A stretch of 36,154 bases of DNA from Eggerthellaceae bacterium (GTDB lineage: Bacteria; Actinomycetota; Coriobacteriia; Coriobacteriales; Eggerthellaceae). A model generated the notes under the pieces. That model was given only the letters and a program-made list of their open reading frames with translations, was not told the DNA's origin and ran no database searches. A program made the position numbers and the translations under genes. Numbering within the stretch: the stretch's first letter is position 1; each line of letters starts with the position of its first letter. The stretch lies in contig JAUNJT010000005.1 of NCBI GenBank assembly GCA_030533105.1, forward strand, positions 1-36,154, read 5' to 3'. Positions 7,879 to 18,100 of this stretch are shown in pieces.

Positions 7879-7894
7879 TGTTTCACGTGAAACA
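7879..7894. promoter_or_regulatory. parS site 3, overlapping the rlmN stop codon
   Basis: Exact TGTTTCACGTGAAACA. On the minus strand the same bases encode the last residues of RlmN, Cys-Phe-Thr-stop (TGT TTC ACG TGA), so a parS site is built into a coding end. Confidence 0.93.
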
Positions 7895-8917
7895 TTTTGG
7901 ATTTTTAAGTTGCCCGCAGGCTCCTTGTATGTCAGAACCTCGGGAAGTGCGGAGCGTTGTCGAAATCCCTGCCGTTTCAAGAGCCTCTATCCACTTATTC
8001 ACGATCTTTTGCGGACTTGGCTGATACGGAGACCCTTGCACTGGGTTCATGGGGAGTATGTTCACGTGGCAAAGCAAGCCATTGCAGAAAGCCATGAGGG
8101 CATCAAGGTCCTTCTGGGAATCGTTGATGCCGTCAAGCAGGAGGTATTCGAAAGTTACCCTGCGGTTCGTTTCCTCGATATAGGCGATTATCGCTCTTCG
8201 TAAGTCTCCAAGAGGGTAGCTTGCCACATGCGGCATCAGCTCGTTTCGCACTTCTTGTCGTGCAGAATGCAATGAAATAGCCAACGTGAACTGTTCTGGT
8301 TCCTTGCTGAGTCGTGTGATACCCGAAAGGATTCCGCATGTTGAGATGGTTATCTTCCGGGCGCCGATCGCAATGCCCTTAGGATCGTTGATTATCCTCA
8401 GGGCACCCATGGTGTTCTCGTAGTTCAGGAAAGGTTCGCCCTGGCCCATGACGACGATATTGGAAACTCGCAAGCCCAGGTCCTGCTGAATGACGTTGAC
8501 TTGATCAACCATCTCTCCTAAGAGAAGATTACGGTTAAACCCTTCGGCCCCCGTTGCACAGAAGCGGCATGCCATCGCACAGCCGACCTGGCTCGACAAG
8601 CAGAGCGTGAGGCGATCTCGCGATCCTGACGAGGGGATGGCAACGCATTCGACGACGTTTCCATCGTATAACCTTAGCAAATACTTCGAAGAACCGTCTT
8701 TGGAATCCAGCCTTTCAATGATTTCCGTTTGCGTCAAAGGAGCTATCTCGAAAAGACGGGAGCGAAGCTGCGCCGGAAGATTCGTCATCTCGTCATACGT
8801 CCGAACGGGATGAACGTACAGCCATTCCAACAGCTGTTTTGTCCTGAAAGAAGGCTGTCCCTCCTCTGCGAGAAGCTGGGAGAGCTCAGCGGGACTATAT
8901 GCCTTGATAGGTTTCAT
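7883..8917 (-). CDS. rlmN: Dual-specificity 23S rRNA/tRNA C2-adenine methyltransferase RlmN
   Basis: Radical-SAM enzyme that methylates A2503 of 23S rRNA and A37 of some tRNAs. The 344-residue protein begins MKPIKAYSPAELSQLLAEEG. It holds the radical-SAM cluster motif CAMACRFCATG (C-x3-C-x2-C, about 115-125), the VVMGQGEPFLNYENT motif, ISTCGILSGI, the LAISLHSA segment and the C-terminal reactive-cysteine motif RGSDIQGACGQL. The ATG at 8917 matches the family's N-terminus; the frame stays open 154 codons further upstream but that extension reads through ddl antisense and is not real. Minus strand, divergent from ddl and convergent with parB. The stop codon is part of a parS site. Confidence 0.95.
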   Translation of the reverse strand: MKPIKAYSPAELSQLLAEEGQPSFRTKQLLEWLYVHPVRTYDEMTNLPAQLRSRLFEIAPLTQTEIIERLDSKDGSSKYLLRLYDGNVVECVAIPSSGSRDRLTLCLSSQVGCAMACRFCATGAEGFNRNLLLGEMVDQVNVIQQDLGLRVSNIVVMGQGEPFLNYENTMGALRIINDPKGIAIGARKITISTCGILSGITRLSKEPEQFTLAISLHSARQEVRNELMPHVASYPLGDLRRAIIAYIEETNRRVTFEYLLLDGINDSQKDLDALMAFCNGLLCHVNILPMNPVQGSPYQPSPQKIVNKWIEALETAGISTTLRTSRGSDIQGACGQLKNPKCFT

Positions 8918-8950
8918 GGAGCATATGATACCAAAGAGGGGAGAGCGTCG

Positions 8951-8976
8951 TTGAAGGTGTTTCCATCTGATATAAT
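8951..8976 (+). promoter_or_regulatory. Promoter upstream of ddl
   Basis: Extended -10 element TGATATAAT (8968-8976) with TTGAAG at 8951-8956. The 14-base spacer is short, but the TG extension can compensate. It lies 36 bases before the ddl ATG. Confidence 0.6.
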
Positions 8977-9011
8977 TTCGCCATCGAACAATCGGGGAAA
9001 GATGGGCTGCC

Positions 9012-9962
9012 ATGTCAACCGTAGATCCTTCATCATGCAAAGTTGCGTTGTTAGCAGGCGGACGCAGCGGAGAGCGTGAAATATCTCTTCTGTCCGCCGA
9101 AGGCGCGAAAGCTGCCTTGCAGGAGGCGGGGTTCGAGGTCGTGCAGCTCGATCCAGCTGTACGCGACGACCTAAAAGCCCTGATAGATGGCGATTTTGAC
9201 GTAGCCTTCCTGTGCACGCACGGTCGGTATGGCGAAGATGGCTCTCTGCAAGGTTTCCTTGAATTGATAGATTTGCCGTATACCTGCCCCGGGGTTCTTG
9301 CAAGCGCGATGGCCATGGATAAGGACAAGGCGAAACTCGTATATCGCAATGCAGATATCCCGACCCCCGTGTCAGTCACGCTCGTTGAAGGGGATGGTTA
9401 TGACCTCGACGCGATCATTTCGGTGACGGGGGAGAGAACGATCGTGAAGGCCGCGAACGAGGGCAGTACCATCGGAATATTTAAGGCACATGGGCGTGAA
9501 GAACTTCAAGAAGCGATAGAGAATGCGTTCAGCTTTGATGCGGAGGTTCTCGTTGAACGCTTTATCGAAGGTCGGGAATACACAGTCGCGGTAATCGGCA
9601 ACGACGATGCCCGTCCGCTGCCGGTTATCGAAATCATTCCAGCAAGCGGTTTCTATGATTATGAGGCGAAATACGCCCCAGGCGGCTCAAGGCACGTTTG
9701 TCCTGCGGAAATCAGCGATGAAGCCGCGCAGGAAATTCAACGATTGGCCCTACGTGCCCATAAAGCGCTCGGATGTGTCGGCGTTTCTCGTACCGATTTC
9801 ATAATGGATGAACAAGGCGGATGCTTTGCGTTGGAAACGAACACGATTCCCGGGATGACAAAAACATCGCTTTTGCCCGAGACGGCGCGTGTGAGCGGTA
9901 TGCCGTTTTCCGAATTGTGCACCTATTTGATAGAGTGCGCTTTCAAAGCGAAGAAGCTATAG
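9012..9962 (+). CDS. ddl: D-alanine--D-alanine ligase
   Basis: ATP-grasp enzyme that makes the D-Ala-D-Ala dipeptide for peptidoglycan. The 316-residue protein starts MSTVDPSSCKVALLAGGRSGEREISLLSA, where GGRSGEREISL is the family's first signature (GGxSxEHxVSL type), then THGRYGEDGSLQGFLELIDLPYTCPGVLASAMAMDK (about 75-110). The ATP-grasp core includes VKAANEGSTIGI and RFIEGREYTVAV, and the metal-site region CVGVSRTDFIMDEQGGCFALETNTIPGMTKTSLLP is diagnostic. The ATG at 9012 gives the usual N-terminus. Its 3' end overlaps the convergent gene by 6 bases. Confidence 0.95.
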   Translation: MSTVDPSSCKVALLAGGRSGEREISLLSAEGAKAALQEAGFEVVQLDPAVRDDLKALIDGDFDVAFLCTHGRYGEDGSLQGFLELIDLPYTCPGVLASAMAMDKDKAKLVYRNADIPTPVSVTLVEGDGYDLDAIISVTGERTIVKAANEGSTIGIFKAHGREELQEAIENAFSFDAEVLVERFIEGREYTVAVIGNDDARPLPVIEIIPASGFYDYEAKYAPGGSRHVCPAEISDEAAQEIQRLALRAHKALGCVGVSRTDFIMDEQGGCFALETNTIPGMTKTSLLPETARVSGMPFSELCTYLIECAFKAKKL

Positions 9963-10604
9963 AACTCCGAACAGCTTCAATGCTCCATAAATAATCAGGA
10001 CAACCACGCCGACATTAAAAGCCCAGCTCACGACGTAGCAGCCTATATTCTTCTTACGTCCTTGCTCGACGACCTTCTCCGAAGATGTCATCTGCGTTTT
10101 AAGGATGACCGTGCCTTTGCTGGCCTTGGGGGCCTCGTTTTTCTTCGAGGGCTTCCAAACGCCGTTGGCTTGCAGCATCGCATCGATGGCTTGCGGTCCG
10201 AGATCCACCTCTGGGCGGTTTCCTTCTTTGAGAGCTTGCATGACTGAGTCTGCGAACGTGTTGCATGCGGGATCGAACTCGGGCGCATTGCAGATGACGA
10301 CTGCTTGCCCCCAGTAATGTCCCGGATCGGGGATGTCTGTATAAGCGACCAAAGCCAACGTTGCGCGAAGCGTCCATCCGCGCGCTTTAAGGATGCTCAG
10401 CTGGCGCGAGAGGGGAGGGTCAAAAAAAGCGACATCGGCACCGAATTTGTTAATCAAATGCACCTGGGGTGAACCATCCAAGGTTTCAAAAGAGAGCGTA
10501 TAGGCATCTCCGATGATGTTGTCGGCGCCTTGCAGCTCTGCGCCTTTATCTTTCGATGCGGTTTCAATCCGCGCGTAACAACCGTAATACCGCAAGTCGG
10601 ACAT
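9957..10604 (-). CDS. Unknown protein with C-terminal membrane anchor
   Basis: A 215-residue protein I cannot place in a family. Residues 1-145 look like a soluble alpha/beta domain (MSDLRYYGCYARIETASK..., with a central WTLRATLALVAYTDIPDPGHYWGQAVVICN). A lysine-rich linker follows (about 150-185). The last 25 residues, CYVVSWAFNVGVVVLIIYGALKLFGVL, form one hydrophobic segment, so the protein is probably tail-anchored with its domain in the cytoplasm. It converges on ddl, overlapping by 6 bases, and is divergent from the dinG-like gene. Codon use resembles its neighbours. The coding frame looks real: long, uninterrupted and with sensible composition. Confidence 0.72.
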   Translation of the reverse strand: MSDLRYYGCYARIETASKDKGAELQGADNIIGDAYTLSFETLDGSPQVHLINKFGADVAFFDPPLSRQLSILKARGWTLRATLALVAYTDIPDPGHYWGQAVVICNAPEFDPACNTFADSVMQALKEGNRPEVDLGPQAIDAMLQANGVWKPSKKNEAPKASKGTVILKTQMTSSEKVVEQGRKKNIGCYVVSWAFNVGVVVLIIYGALKLFGVL

Positions 10605-10704
10605 GCAATCAGCTCCAGACGATTCCTGTGGCAGAATAAGGTTTCCCTGCGCACTTTCAGGATTTCTCTAAGTTCCACTGTATTGTAATGATAGGCTGCG
10701 TATC

Positions 10705-13695
10705 ATGAAAGAGCTGAACCAAACGATAAGCACTGCATTGCAGCAAGCGGTAAGCGATGGTACGCCCAAAGACGTCGTCGAGCGATATGCATCGTTACCC
10801 GCTCGCGCGGCCGAAAGCGACTTCGGTCGTTTCGATCGCAATGTGGTTGTCATCGATACGGAGACAACTGGCCTGTCGTTCAATCATGACGAGCTCATGC
10901 AGATCGCAGCGGCCCGTCTTGAGCGGGGGATTGTAACGGAGCGCTTCGTTACGTTTGTCAATCCGGGCAAAGATATTCCAGACGATATAGTTCATTTAAC
11001 TGGCATCACGCTAAATGATGTCGCAGATGCCCCGGGTCCTGAAGAGGCGCTCGCGCAACTCGTGGACTTCGTTGGACCCGACGCAATCATGGTTGCACAC
11101 AATGCAGAGTTCGACAAAACGTTCACGACACGCCATCCAGCCGGTTATCCGCTGCTGGATTTATGCTGGATCGATACGCTCGAGTTGGCGCGAATCGCCC
11201 TTCCGCGCCTTAAAGGCCATCGCCTCATCGATTTGGTGCATGCTTTCGAGACGTCGGTTTCCACGCATCGGGCAGATGCTGATGTGGAAGCAACATGCTC
11301 GATATACCGCATCCTTTTGGCTGCGGTTGACGCCATGCCAGCAGAGCTGGTTCGTTTCATCGGAGAACTTGCTCCTGAAGATGCGTGGAGCACAGGAACG
11401 ATCTTCGCGGAAAGCGCATGTCGTAGACAAGAGACATCGCCTGCGTTTTCTCTCAAGGACATGCGCAAACAACGCAAGAGGACTATCGCTCAATCAAGCA
11501 AACGCGATGCCGAGGAGATAGCAAGCGACCCAGCGAGCGCCATGGTGTTTCCTGATACAGCGCAAATCGCCGAGGCATTCGAGCCCGGTGGCCTGGTAAG
11601 CACGATGTACGGACGATTTGAGAGGCGCACAGAGCAAGAGCAGATGTCGCAAGCGGTTCTCGACGCCTTCAGGCAATCTGAGAATCTTGCTGTCGAAGCG
11701 GGAACGGGTGTCGGCAAGTCGATGGCGTACTTGCTTCCTGCCGCGCTCGTTGCAAAGCTTAACGGCATAACCGTTGGTGTGGCAACGAAGACCAATGCAC
11801 TGCTCGATCAGCTGGTGTATCACGAACTTCCGTTGCTCTCGGAAGCGCTTGGCGGCATCGAAGTGGCTGCCCTCAAGGGTTTCGCGCATTATCCATGTCT
11901 CCGAAAAATCGGGCATCTAGTTTTAGAGGGGGCCCAGACAAAAAACGTCCAAGGCAAAGAGGTTTCGACTGCTCCTGCGCTGGCTGCGCTCCTGTCGTTC
12001 ATCGAGCAAACCGAGTTCGACGACATTGACTCGCTCAAGATCGATTACCGCGCTCTCCCTCGATGGTCGATAACCACGACAAGCTTTGATTGTCTGCGAA
12101 GGAAATGTCCGTATTACGGTTCGATGTGCTTTGTCCATGGAGCGAGACGCTTGGCGGAAGACGCCGACATCGTCGTCACGAACCATAGCCTGATGTTCTG
12201 CGATTTGAAGGCCGACCGAAGCCTTCTTCCCCCGATTCGTCATTGGATCGTCGATGAGGCCCATGGGGCCGAGGCTGAAGCAAGAAAAGCATTCTCGTTC
12301 GAAATCGATACGGATAGCCTCGCTCGCCTACAATCCAGGATTGCTGCAGAGGAAGCATCGAAGAACGCGCTTGTGCGTGCTTCGCGTCTCGCGTCTCTGA
12401 TGGGAGACGGGGGAGGAGCCGAGATGCTGCGTGGTCTTGCTGGTAAGGCGGTCTCACTTGGCAGATCGTTCAAGGAATCATCCGCTGAATTTGCCGAGCA
12501 TATCGATGACCTGCTCTTTTTCGAAGGGAACAGATACAACAAGGACTATGAGACCATCGAGCTTTGGCTAAATGATGATATCCGTGCGAGCTCGGTGTAT
12601 AGAAGCCTTGCAGAACTCAACCGCTTAAGCGTTGATGATGCTGAGAAGCTTATACGCGCATGCCAAGACATCGTTGGGTTCCTCGAGGATTACGATAATG
12701 CAGCGGATTTGCAACGCGAGATCGCATCGATTGCATTGAACCTTAAGGAATACGTTCAGACGTCGGAGATCTTATTCGGCTCACAACAGAAGAAATACGT
12801 TTATTCGGCAACGTTGTGCCGTAAAAGCGAACGTAAGGGAAATCGCAAGGGCAATCGTAAAAGCGATCGCAAGCCCGAAAAGCTCCAAGCGTTGATCTTG
12901 GATGTCGGCGACGAGCTAAACGAGCGTTTGTACGCGAGCACGCATTCCGTGGTGTTCACATCGGCAACGCTTGCCGTTGGCGACTCCTTCGAATCGTTCG
13001 AACAGGCAGTGGGTCTGAATCGTGGAGACGATTCGCGATCGAGATCGTTGCAGCTGGCTTCAAGCTATGCGTTCGACGAAAACATGGTGGTGTATGTTCC
13101 GAGCGATATCCCTGAGCCGAACGATCCGGCTTACCTTCCCGCATTGCAGGACTTGCTTGTCCGTGCGCACCTCGCTCTCAATGGGTCGACTTTGACCCTT
13201 TTCACGAACCGTAAGGAAATGGAATCGTGCTTTGAAGCGGCATATCCCGAGCTCAAGCAGCATGATTTGCGCTTGGTCTGCCAAAAATGGGGTGTGTCGG
13301 TCAAGGGCCTGCGTGACGACTTCCTAAGCGATGAGAGCCTCTCGCTGTTTGCGCTGAAGAGCTTTTGGGAGGGCTTCGATGCTCCAGGCGATACGCTTCG
13401 CTCCGTCATCATCCCGAAATTGCCGTTCGCTAAACCTACCGATCCGCTGTCGTGCGAACGGAGCACGATTGATTCTTCGGCATGGGCGCATTATGTGCTC
13501 CCAGCTGCGGTTATAGAGACCAAGCAAGCGGTCGGACGCCTGATTCGTACCGCGGAGGACAGCGGTGTAGTACTATTATGTGACCACCGTTTGGTTTCTC
13601 GTCATTACGGAAAAGCCTTCCTCAAGTCTCTCCCGAGTCATGACGTGAGGGTTCTGACGAGCAACCAGATTATCAAGGAGCTGGAACGCAGGTAA
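10705..13695 (+). CDS. dinG: DnaQ-type exonuclease fused to DinG-family helicase
   Basis: A 996-residue two-part enzyme. Residues about 45-210 form a DEDDh 3'-5' exonuclease: VVIDTETTGLSFNHDELMQIAA (ExoI), HNAEFDKTF (ExoII) and HRADADVEAT (ExoIII), with all acidic ligands present. Residues about 300-996 form an XPD/DinG superfamily 2 helicase: Walker A EAGTGVGKS (near 332), cysteines at about 397, 462, 467 and 474 (YPCLRK; FDCLRRKCPYYGSMC) suited to a 4Fe-4S cluster, DEAH box VDEAH (near 515), and motif VI QAVGRLIRT (near 942). This resembles the DnaQ-DinG fusion of Firmicutes, but those usually lack the Fe-S cysteines. A basic repetitive insert (RKGNRKGNRKSDRKPEK) sits near residue 710. Likely role: unwinding and trimming of damaged or structured DNA. 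The next gene starts 7 bases after. Confidence 0.88.
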   Translation: MKELNQTISTALQQAVSDGTPKDVVERYASLPARAAESDFGRFDRNVVVIDTETTGLSFNHDELMQIAAARLERGIVTERFVTFVNPGKDIPDDIVHLTGITLNDVADAPGPEEALAQLVDFVGPDAIMVAHNAEFDKTFTTRHPAGYPLLDLCWIDTLELARIALPRLKGHRLIDLVHAFETSVSTHRADADVEATCSIYRILLAAVDAMPAELVRFIGELAPEDAWSTGTIFAESACRRQETSPAFSLKDMRKQRKRTIAQSSKRDAEEIASDPASAMVFPDTAQIAEAFEPGGLVSTMYGRFERRTEQEQMSQAVLDAFRQSENLAVEAGTGVGKSMAYLLPAALVAKLNGITVGVATKTNALLDQLVYHELPLLSEALGGIEVAALKGFAHYPCLRKIGHLVLEGAQTKNVQGKEVSTAPALAALLSFIEQTEFDDIDSLKIDYRALPRWSITTTSFDCLRRKCPYYGSMCFVHGARRLAEDADIVVTNHSLMFCDLKADRSLLPPIRHWIVDEAHGAEAEARKAFSFEIDTDSLARLQSRIAAEEASKNALVRASRLASLMGDGGGAEMLRGLAGKAVSLGRSFKESSAEFAEHIDDLLFFEGNRYNKDYETIELWLNDDIRASSVYRSLAELNRLSVDDAEKLIRACQDIVGFLEDYDNAADLQREIASIALNLKEYVQTSEILFGSQQKKYVYSATLCRKSERKGNRKGNRKSDRKPEKLQALILDVGDELNERLYASTHSVVFTSATLAVGDSFESFEQAVGLNRGDDSRSRSLQLASSYAFDENMVVYVPSDIPEPNDPAYLPALQDLLVRAHLALNGSTLTLFTNRKEMESCFEAAYPELKQHDLRLVCQKWGVSVKGLRDDFLSDESLSLFALKSFWEGFDAPGDTLRSVIIPKLPFAKPTDPLSCERSTIDSSAWAHYVLPAAVIETKQAVGRLIRTAEDSGVVLLCDHRLVSRHYGKAFLKSLPSHDVRVLTSNQIIKELERR

Positions 13696-13702
13696 GAACG
13701 CC

Positions 13703-15052
13703 GTGTTTGGGAAGAAACGAAATAACATCAGCCAAGCTGGCCATATCAAGAGCGATACCGTTGGTACGTCCAACGAGATATCGTTCAGCGTTCTCGATGC
13801 AGCAAAGCTGTCGATGGACGGGAACTCCGATCAACCGTCCGATGCGTTCAAAGGCTTCGGTAAGATCTCGTTGTTCACGCTCCCCGGCAAGAAAAAGACG
13901 ATAACGACGCCAACGAAAGAGCAGGAGATAGCCCTGCCAAGTAGCGATGCTGTCTCCAGCGAAGGAGCGTCCAGTCCCAACTATACGCTCGATTTTTCCC
14001 CCAGCAGCGATGCACACCCATCCTTTTCTGCAGAACAAAACACCGTTATCCCTGGTCAGGTGCATGTAAACCAGCAAACAGACTCGCGGATTTCCGTGGA
14101 GGCGGAGGTTGCGCGGCGCAAGGCGAAACGCAAAACCCGTAAGATCTTAACCATCGTGTCTGTTTGCGTTGCGGTAGTGGTGCTTGTGGTGCTCGCCGGG
14201 TTTTTGTACCAGCAGTTCTCTGCGCAAAAGCAATCGGTAACGCAGCAAATCAATACCGCTCTGAAGAAGATCGAGCAAGCAGATCAATCCCTCGTGAAGA
14301 TGGATACTGTGCTTTCGAATCCCATAACCGAGGCTTCTTTTGAGAATATCGATGCATTATTCGCTGAACTGGACGAGTCCAGCAAGGCTCTCGATGAAGC
14401 AACGCTCATCGTGAACAGGCTTTTGTCAGAGAAGTACATCGCCGCAGACGACGAGACTGCGAATTACGCCTCAGCGGCGATTGCCTCACGAAAAACCATG
14501 CTCGAATCCGGGAGGGCCTTGCTTGAGAAGGCATACGAGACCGAACAGGCTGTGAGTTTAGTATCAAGCGCGTCCGATCAGATCTTTGTGGCGGATTCGC
14601 TTGCCCGCGATGCTGCCCGTCTCGTTTCCGGCGATCTCACGGAAGAGAAGATGCTTGCTTCGTACGAAAAGACGCGTGCGGCGATCGACGAGTTGGCAAG
14701 CGCGCGTCAAAAGCTCGAAACCGCAAGCGAGCTGAGCCCCTCTGCTGGAATCGGGGTGTACATCGAGTACATCGATCTTCGTATAGAAGCTTTCGAGCAC
14801 GGTATGGCATCGACCCAGGCGCTCATTGACGAAGATACGGAATTAGCTGTTCAAGAAAACGATGCCTATACTGAAGCAGACGCCCGTGCTGCTACGTTTG
14901 CATCGCAATTTCCTGAGGATTGGCTCGAGCCTATCCGTACTGCCTTTGACGAGGAATCCAAGCCGTTGATTGCCGAGTATGAATCTGCCCGAACAGATGC
15001 GGGTGTAACCGATTCTTTCTTGCGTAATTACTTGGGTACAGAAGTCAAATAG
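13703..15052 (+). CDS. Unknown single-pass membrane protein with extracytoplasmic coiled coil
   Basis: A 449-residue protein, no family recognised. Residues 1-130 are polar and low in complexity (S, T, D, E, P) and probably disordered in the cytoplasm. A basic stretch (RRKAKRKTRK) precedes one membrane helix, ILTIVSVCVAVVVLVVLAGFLYQQF (about 148-172). Residues 175-440 are rich in A, E, L, K and D with heptad-like patterning (for example QINTALKKIEQADQSLVKMD), suggesting an outside helical bundle or coiled coil. Starts at GTG 13703, 7 bases after the dinG-like stop, so it is probably in the same transcript. A role in cell-envelope or division biology is possible but only a guess. Confidence 0.72.
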   Translation: MFGKKRNNISQAGHIKSDTVGTSNEISFSVLDAAKLSMDGNSDQPSDAFKGFGKISLFTLPGKKKTITTPTKEQEIALPSSDAVSSEGASSPNYTLDFSPSSDAHPSFSAEQNTVIPGQVHVNQQTDSRISVEAEVARRKAKRKTRKILTIVSVCVAVVVLVVLAGFLYQQFSAQKQSVTQQINTALKKIEQADQSLVKMDTVLSNPITEASFENIDALFAELDESSKALDEATLIVNRLLSEKYIAADDETANYASAAIASRKTMLESGRALLEKAYETEQAVSLVSSASDQIFVADSLARDAARLVSGDLTEEKMLASYEKTRAAIDELASARQKLETASELSPSAGIGVYIEYIDLRIEAFEHGMASTQALIDEDTELAVQENDAYTEADARAATFASQFPEDWLEPIRTAFDEESKPLIAEYESARTDAGVTDSFLRNYLGTEVK

Positions 15053-15060
15053 CGTATACT
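15032..15060 (+). promoter_or_regulatory. Possible promoter before the M28-like gene
   Basis: TTGGGT (15032-15037), a 17-base spacer and TATACT (15055-15060), lying across the 3' end of the preceding gene and 44 bases before the ATG at 15104. Confidence 0.45.
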
Positions 15061-15103
15061 AATCACGACTATGCAAACTCGTAGGCACACGAAAGGCGCA
15101 ACC

Positions 15104-18100
15104 ATGCCTGATACATTCGATCACATTGCTTATCTCGCTGAAGAAATCGGTCCGCGACCTGCGGGTTCCGACCGAGAACAGCAGGCGGCGCTCTATATCG
15201 CAGACACCATCCAACAGGAGTCGGGTCTCCATGCTGAAATAGAGGATTTCCATCCGCGCTCAGATGGAGAATTCGTGCAAGCCGTTTGCGGCATTATCGG
15301 GTTGATAGTCGTCATCCTTGCGCTCATTTTCCCCGTGATGGCAATTCCCGCGATTATCATTACGATTTTACTTGCCGTCGTCGCTGTACTCGAGGAAACG
15401 GGCCACAATTTCCTGTCGAACATGCTTCCTGGCAGGGATAGCCAGAATATCGTTGCAAAATACGTTCCCGAAAACGGTACGACCAGAACACGCAAGATCG
15501 TGGTCGTTGCGAATTACGATACCAGCAAGGTCCGCCGTGAGCTCGGCTCGGCGTTTTTGCCGTCCCTTCCATTCATTAACAAGGCGGTCTTGATCGCATC
15601 TATCGCGCTTCCGATTCTTCTTCTTATCCGTGGCCTGTTCTTCCTGAATGCATCGGGTGCTGCGGTCGTTATCGTCAACATCCTCATCGTCTTAGTCGCG
15701 CTTGTGACGCTCTTGCCGTTCGTTGTATACCTGCTTGCTCGTCTTGCGAAATACAACGACGGCGCAAACGGCAATGCGGCGGGCGTTGCGATTTTGATGG
15801 AAGCGGCGCTGCGTGTGGGTGGCGGCGTGGGTCAATACAGCCTCCGTCCTGAGCGTGAGGACGGCGTCCTCTATGGCCAGATGCCGCTCAATTATGACGA
15901 AGAACCGACCATCCACGGTGAAGACGCGGCTCGTGCCGCGGACGTCATTCCAGCTGGTGCCGAAATCAGCTACGAATACGTAGAAACCCGTGAAGACGAA
16001 CCAGTTTTTGACGATGAGGCAGAGAAGGTTGAGCTGAAGGATCTTGGCCTTTCTGCTAAACCTGCTTCAGGTTTCGAAGAGGTCGCGGAGGATGCCGACC
16101 CTGCAGAGCGCTTGCTGGCGGCAAAGCGCGCCATCGCTGCGCTGACGGGTCGACCCACTAGCACGACCATCTCGTGTGATATCGAGCATCTGCGTGAGCT
16201 CGATGCTCAGAGGAAGGCCGAAGAGGAAGCTTCTCGCGAGAAAGAAGAAGCGGCAATCGAGCAGGTTTCCGAAAAAGAGCCGGTGCAAGTTGCGATTTTC
16301 GAGCAAGTTGAGGAGCCGGTTTCCGAGGAAGCCCCAGAGCCAGTCATTGAGGTAGTCGAGGAAGCGGAAACCATTCCCGAGCCAGAGCCAGAGCCCGAAC
16401 CCGAACCCGAACCTGTATATTACGACGACCCGAACCTTCCTGCGTGGTTCAAGCGCGCACAAGCGAAAGCGCGCCGCAATCCTGACGAAGACAACGTGCC
16501 CGTACAGCGCTCGCGCTTTGCGGATGCTCTCAAGATCGCAGAGGCCACGTCAGCTGCGAGGTTCGCGAATACCGCTCCTGCGCCTAGCGAGGTTGAGGTA
16601 TCGACCGAGCTCGGCCGTCAAATCGAAGATATCCGCAACAAGATCAATCAGGCACCGGAATTCCATTATGACCGTACGCTTCTCGAAGAGGTTGACCGCA
16701 CCGAAGCGGCGCGGGAGGCGGCATTGGAGGCTTCTGAGCCTGATACCGAGGAAATCGTCGATGAAGCTGTCGAGACGGTTGTCGATGAGTTGGAACAGGC
16801 AGCTGAGGCAGTCGAGACAGCTGTGGATCAGTTCGATGTGTCTTTCGAGGAGCTTCCCGAAGCAGTCGAGACAGCTGTGGATCAGTTCGATGTGTCTTTC
16901 GAAAAGCTTCCTGAGGCAGCCGAAGCGGTTGCAGACGAGATAGAAGCATTCGTAGAGGATTTGCCTGATGCACAAGAGATCGTCGAGGCTGCGGAAGATA
17001 CCGCAATCGAAGCTGCCGAAGAGGTTGAAACCGCCTACGAGGCGGATCTCGGCGAGACGATTGCGATGCCCGCTCTCGACCCGAAGAACGCGATTCCCAA
17101 ATTGCAAGCGATTCCTCGTGTTGACCTTCCGGTTATCGATGGGTCGGAAAAGAAAGACGGGGGGTCAAGGACTGTTTTGCGCACGACGCTTCCGAGCATT
17201 ACCGGCTCCATAAGCTACGGTGCTGCACCTCTCTTCTCGGAGCAATCGGCTTCCATCCAGGAAGAAGAGGCGAATAAGGCCGATGAACTTACCGTGCCTG
17301 AGCTTTCAGGCAGTCCTGTGATCGATGCAGACATGCTGCCCACGCTGAATATGGTAGACGATTTTGAAAGCACAGAATCCGCATCCGCTCCTGCTGACGA
17401 TTTGGAAGAGGCTGCCTTTGTCGAAGAAACCGAGGACTTCACTTACGATGACCAAGATGGCTATGATGACCAAAACGGCTTCGTGGAGCCCAAGAAAGAA
17501 GGCTTCTTCAGCAAGCTGTTCAAGAAGAACAAGAAGGCTGACGAGTTCGATGTAAGTACAAGCGAATGGCTTGATGTCGATGAAGATTACAACGCACGCA
17601 GCGTCGGTGCAGCGCGTGGAAGCTGGGAAAGCTTCAAGTCCGACGATTACGATGACTTCGACGACGCGGACGATACAGATGGTTTCAAGCGCGTAAGCAC
17701 GGGATCGAGGGATTCTCGCTTCACCGATCCCGCTTCCTCTCGCGTAAAGTCCATAGAGGACAATCTTTTCAACGACGATGACTGGTCTTCCGATGGTTGG
17801 GGCAACAGCGGTTGGGGACGTGGCTGGAATGGCGGCGCGTTCTCAGGCTTGAAGCAAAAGCTTAGTTCGAAAATCCACAAGGGCGACAAGGACGAAGACC
17901 TTATCGAGGAAGGCGAGTTCGTAGAAGAAGACCTTGCCTATGACGACGAATTCGAACCAGAGGGCTATGATACGGTTGTAGAGGAAGAAGTCGAACGTCC
18001 TCGTCCGCGCAAGCGCCGCCAGACATACCAGAGCATCAGCTCGTTGCGCACTCTCGATCTCGACACTGAGGTATGGTTCGTCGCGCTGGGCTCCCAGTAT

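Noticed and set aside
8918-9379. 154-codon upstream extension of rlmN
   Set aside because: It lies antisense to ddl and has an Arg/Ser-rich composition with no RlmN similarity; the ATG at 8917 matches the family start.
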